Assembly: GCA_964454645.1 (NCBI GenBank)
Contig: CAYVTM010000010.1
Span: 6,697-70,696, forward strand
Direction of reading: 5' to 3'
Source of the DNA: CAYVTM01 sp964454645
GTDB lineage: Bacteria; Bacteroidota; Bacteroidia; Sphingobacteriales; Sphingobacteriaceae
Length of the DNA: 64,000 bases
Every line of letters starts with the position of its first letter. Position 1 is the stretch's first letter. Of the stretch, positions 63,535 to 64,000 are shown piece by piece. Both the position numbers and the translations under genes were made by a program. The notes under the pieces are model-generated. The model was not told where the DNA came from, did not search any database, and saw nothing but the letters and a program-made list of their open reading frames with translations.

Positions 63535-64000
63535 TTTAATTCTTTCAGGCGTATATTTTCGAAAGAGCTGCTTAGTCTTAAATGTTCTCCGATTCGGGTA
63601 AAAAATTAACCGCAAAGCATATATCCCAATTTTATCTTTTTAAAACGCTTATCTGACGAACACCTCTCCGCGCCCTCTGCGTGATTCATGCCGGGTACAC
63701 TGTAAGGAATACTTCTCCGCGTACTCCGCGGTTAAAAAAAACCGCAAAGTTCGCAAAGGTTTTTCGCGGAGTACGCAAAGCGCATATTACAAATGTATCT
63801 CTTAAAACACTTAGCCCGCAAACACCTCTCCGCGCGCTCTGCGTGATTCATGCCGGGTACACTGTAAGGAATACGTCTCCGCGTCCTCTGCGGTTAAAAA
63901 AAACCGCAAAGTGCGCAAAGGTTTTTCGCAGAGTACGCAAAGCGTATATCACAAATATATTTCTTAAAACACTTAGCCGACAAGTACCTCTCCGCGCCCT
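63535..64000. repeat. Tandem repeat array, 162-bp unit, running off the right edge
   Basis: This gene-free region contains a direct tandem repeat with a period of 162 bp. Units start at 63661, 63823 and 63985 (the last is cut by the edge), and a diverged partial copy precedes them from about 63608. By hand alignment, units 1 and 2 are about 90% identical. Each unit has a GCGGTT-AAAAAA-AACCGC hairpin (63728-63745 and 63890-63907) and repeated words of the CGCAAAG and CGCGGAG type. No coding frame spans the units. It is likely an intergenic repeat family. Confidence 0.85.

Overview
The window is chromosomal DNA of a member of the Bacteroidota, probably an aquatic or environmental Bacteroidia lineage; I cannot name the genus. 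The evidence is several secreted proteins with C-terminal type IX secretion (T9SS) sorting domains, a TonB-dependent receptor with an N-terminal carboxypeptidase-like domain, promoters of the Bacteroidota TAnnTTTG type with no Shine-Dalgarno sequences, and an AT-rich spacer composition.

Layout. Positions 1-23.5 kb hold the 5' end of a secreted protein leaving the left edge, then two giant minus-strand surface proteins (3452 and 3885 residues) built of right-handed beta-helix repeats, PKD/Ig-like repeats, a lamin-tail and two GEVED-like domains, with closely similar C-terminal sorting domains. An Lrp/AsnC regulator lies between them and each giant ends at a strong hairpin terminator. Positions 23.5-24.7 kb are a gene-poor spacer with a broken crcB/fluC fluoride exporter gene and two parS-like palindromes just before mnmG. 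An Ig-like lipoprotein, a gamma-carbonic-anhydrase-like protein and divergent nadA and nadB follow. The 410-bp nadA-nadB spacer is AT-rich and carries a cluster of DnaA-box-like 9-mers. With parS 5 kb away and mostly outward-pointing flanking genes, it is my best candidate for the replication origin.

From 32 to 38 kb are thiL, a TonB receptor, a secreted alpha/beta-hydrolase lacking the usual serine nucleophile, and a YdeI-like protein. From 38 to 44.5 kb, mostly on the minus strand, are an acyltransferase, rmuC, a DAO-type oxidoreductase, a plus-strand membrane zinc peptidase, and an isoaspartyl peptidase with cyanophycinase. The last two face cyanophycin synthetase (44.5-47.1 kb), so one locus encodes synthesis and complete breakdown of cyanophycin, a nitrogen-storage polymer.

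From 47.4 to 54.4 kb come ffh, an adhesin-like secreted protein and the translation cluster rpsP-rimM-(small exported protein)-trmD-rplS. An amino-acid dehydrogenase overlapping an MscS channel and a choice-of-anchor V-like secreted protein follow. On the minus strand (57.8-62 kb) lie a cysteine-pair small exported protein, psd, glutamate dehydrogenase, cdsA, a DUF2007 protein and a CPBP protease; these join phospholipid synthesis with nitrogen metabolism. dusB and apaG follow, and the right edge is a 162-bp tandem repeat running out of the window.

I found no intact insertion sequence, CRISPR array, rRNA or complete tRNA. The most notable items are the candidate oriC/parS region, the tandem giant beta-helix proteins, the cyanophycin locus and the terminal repeat array.
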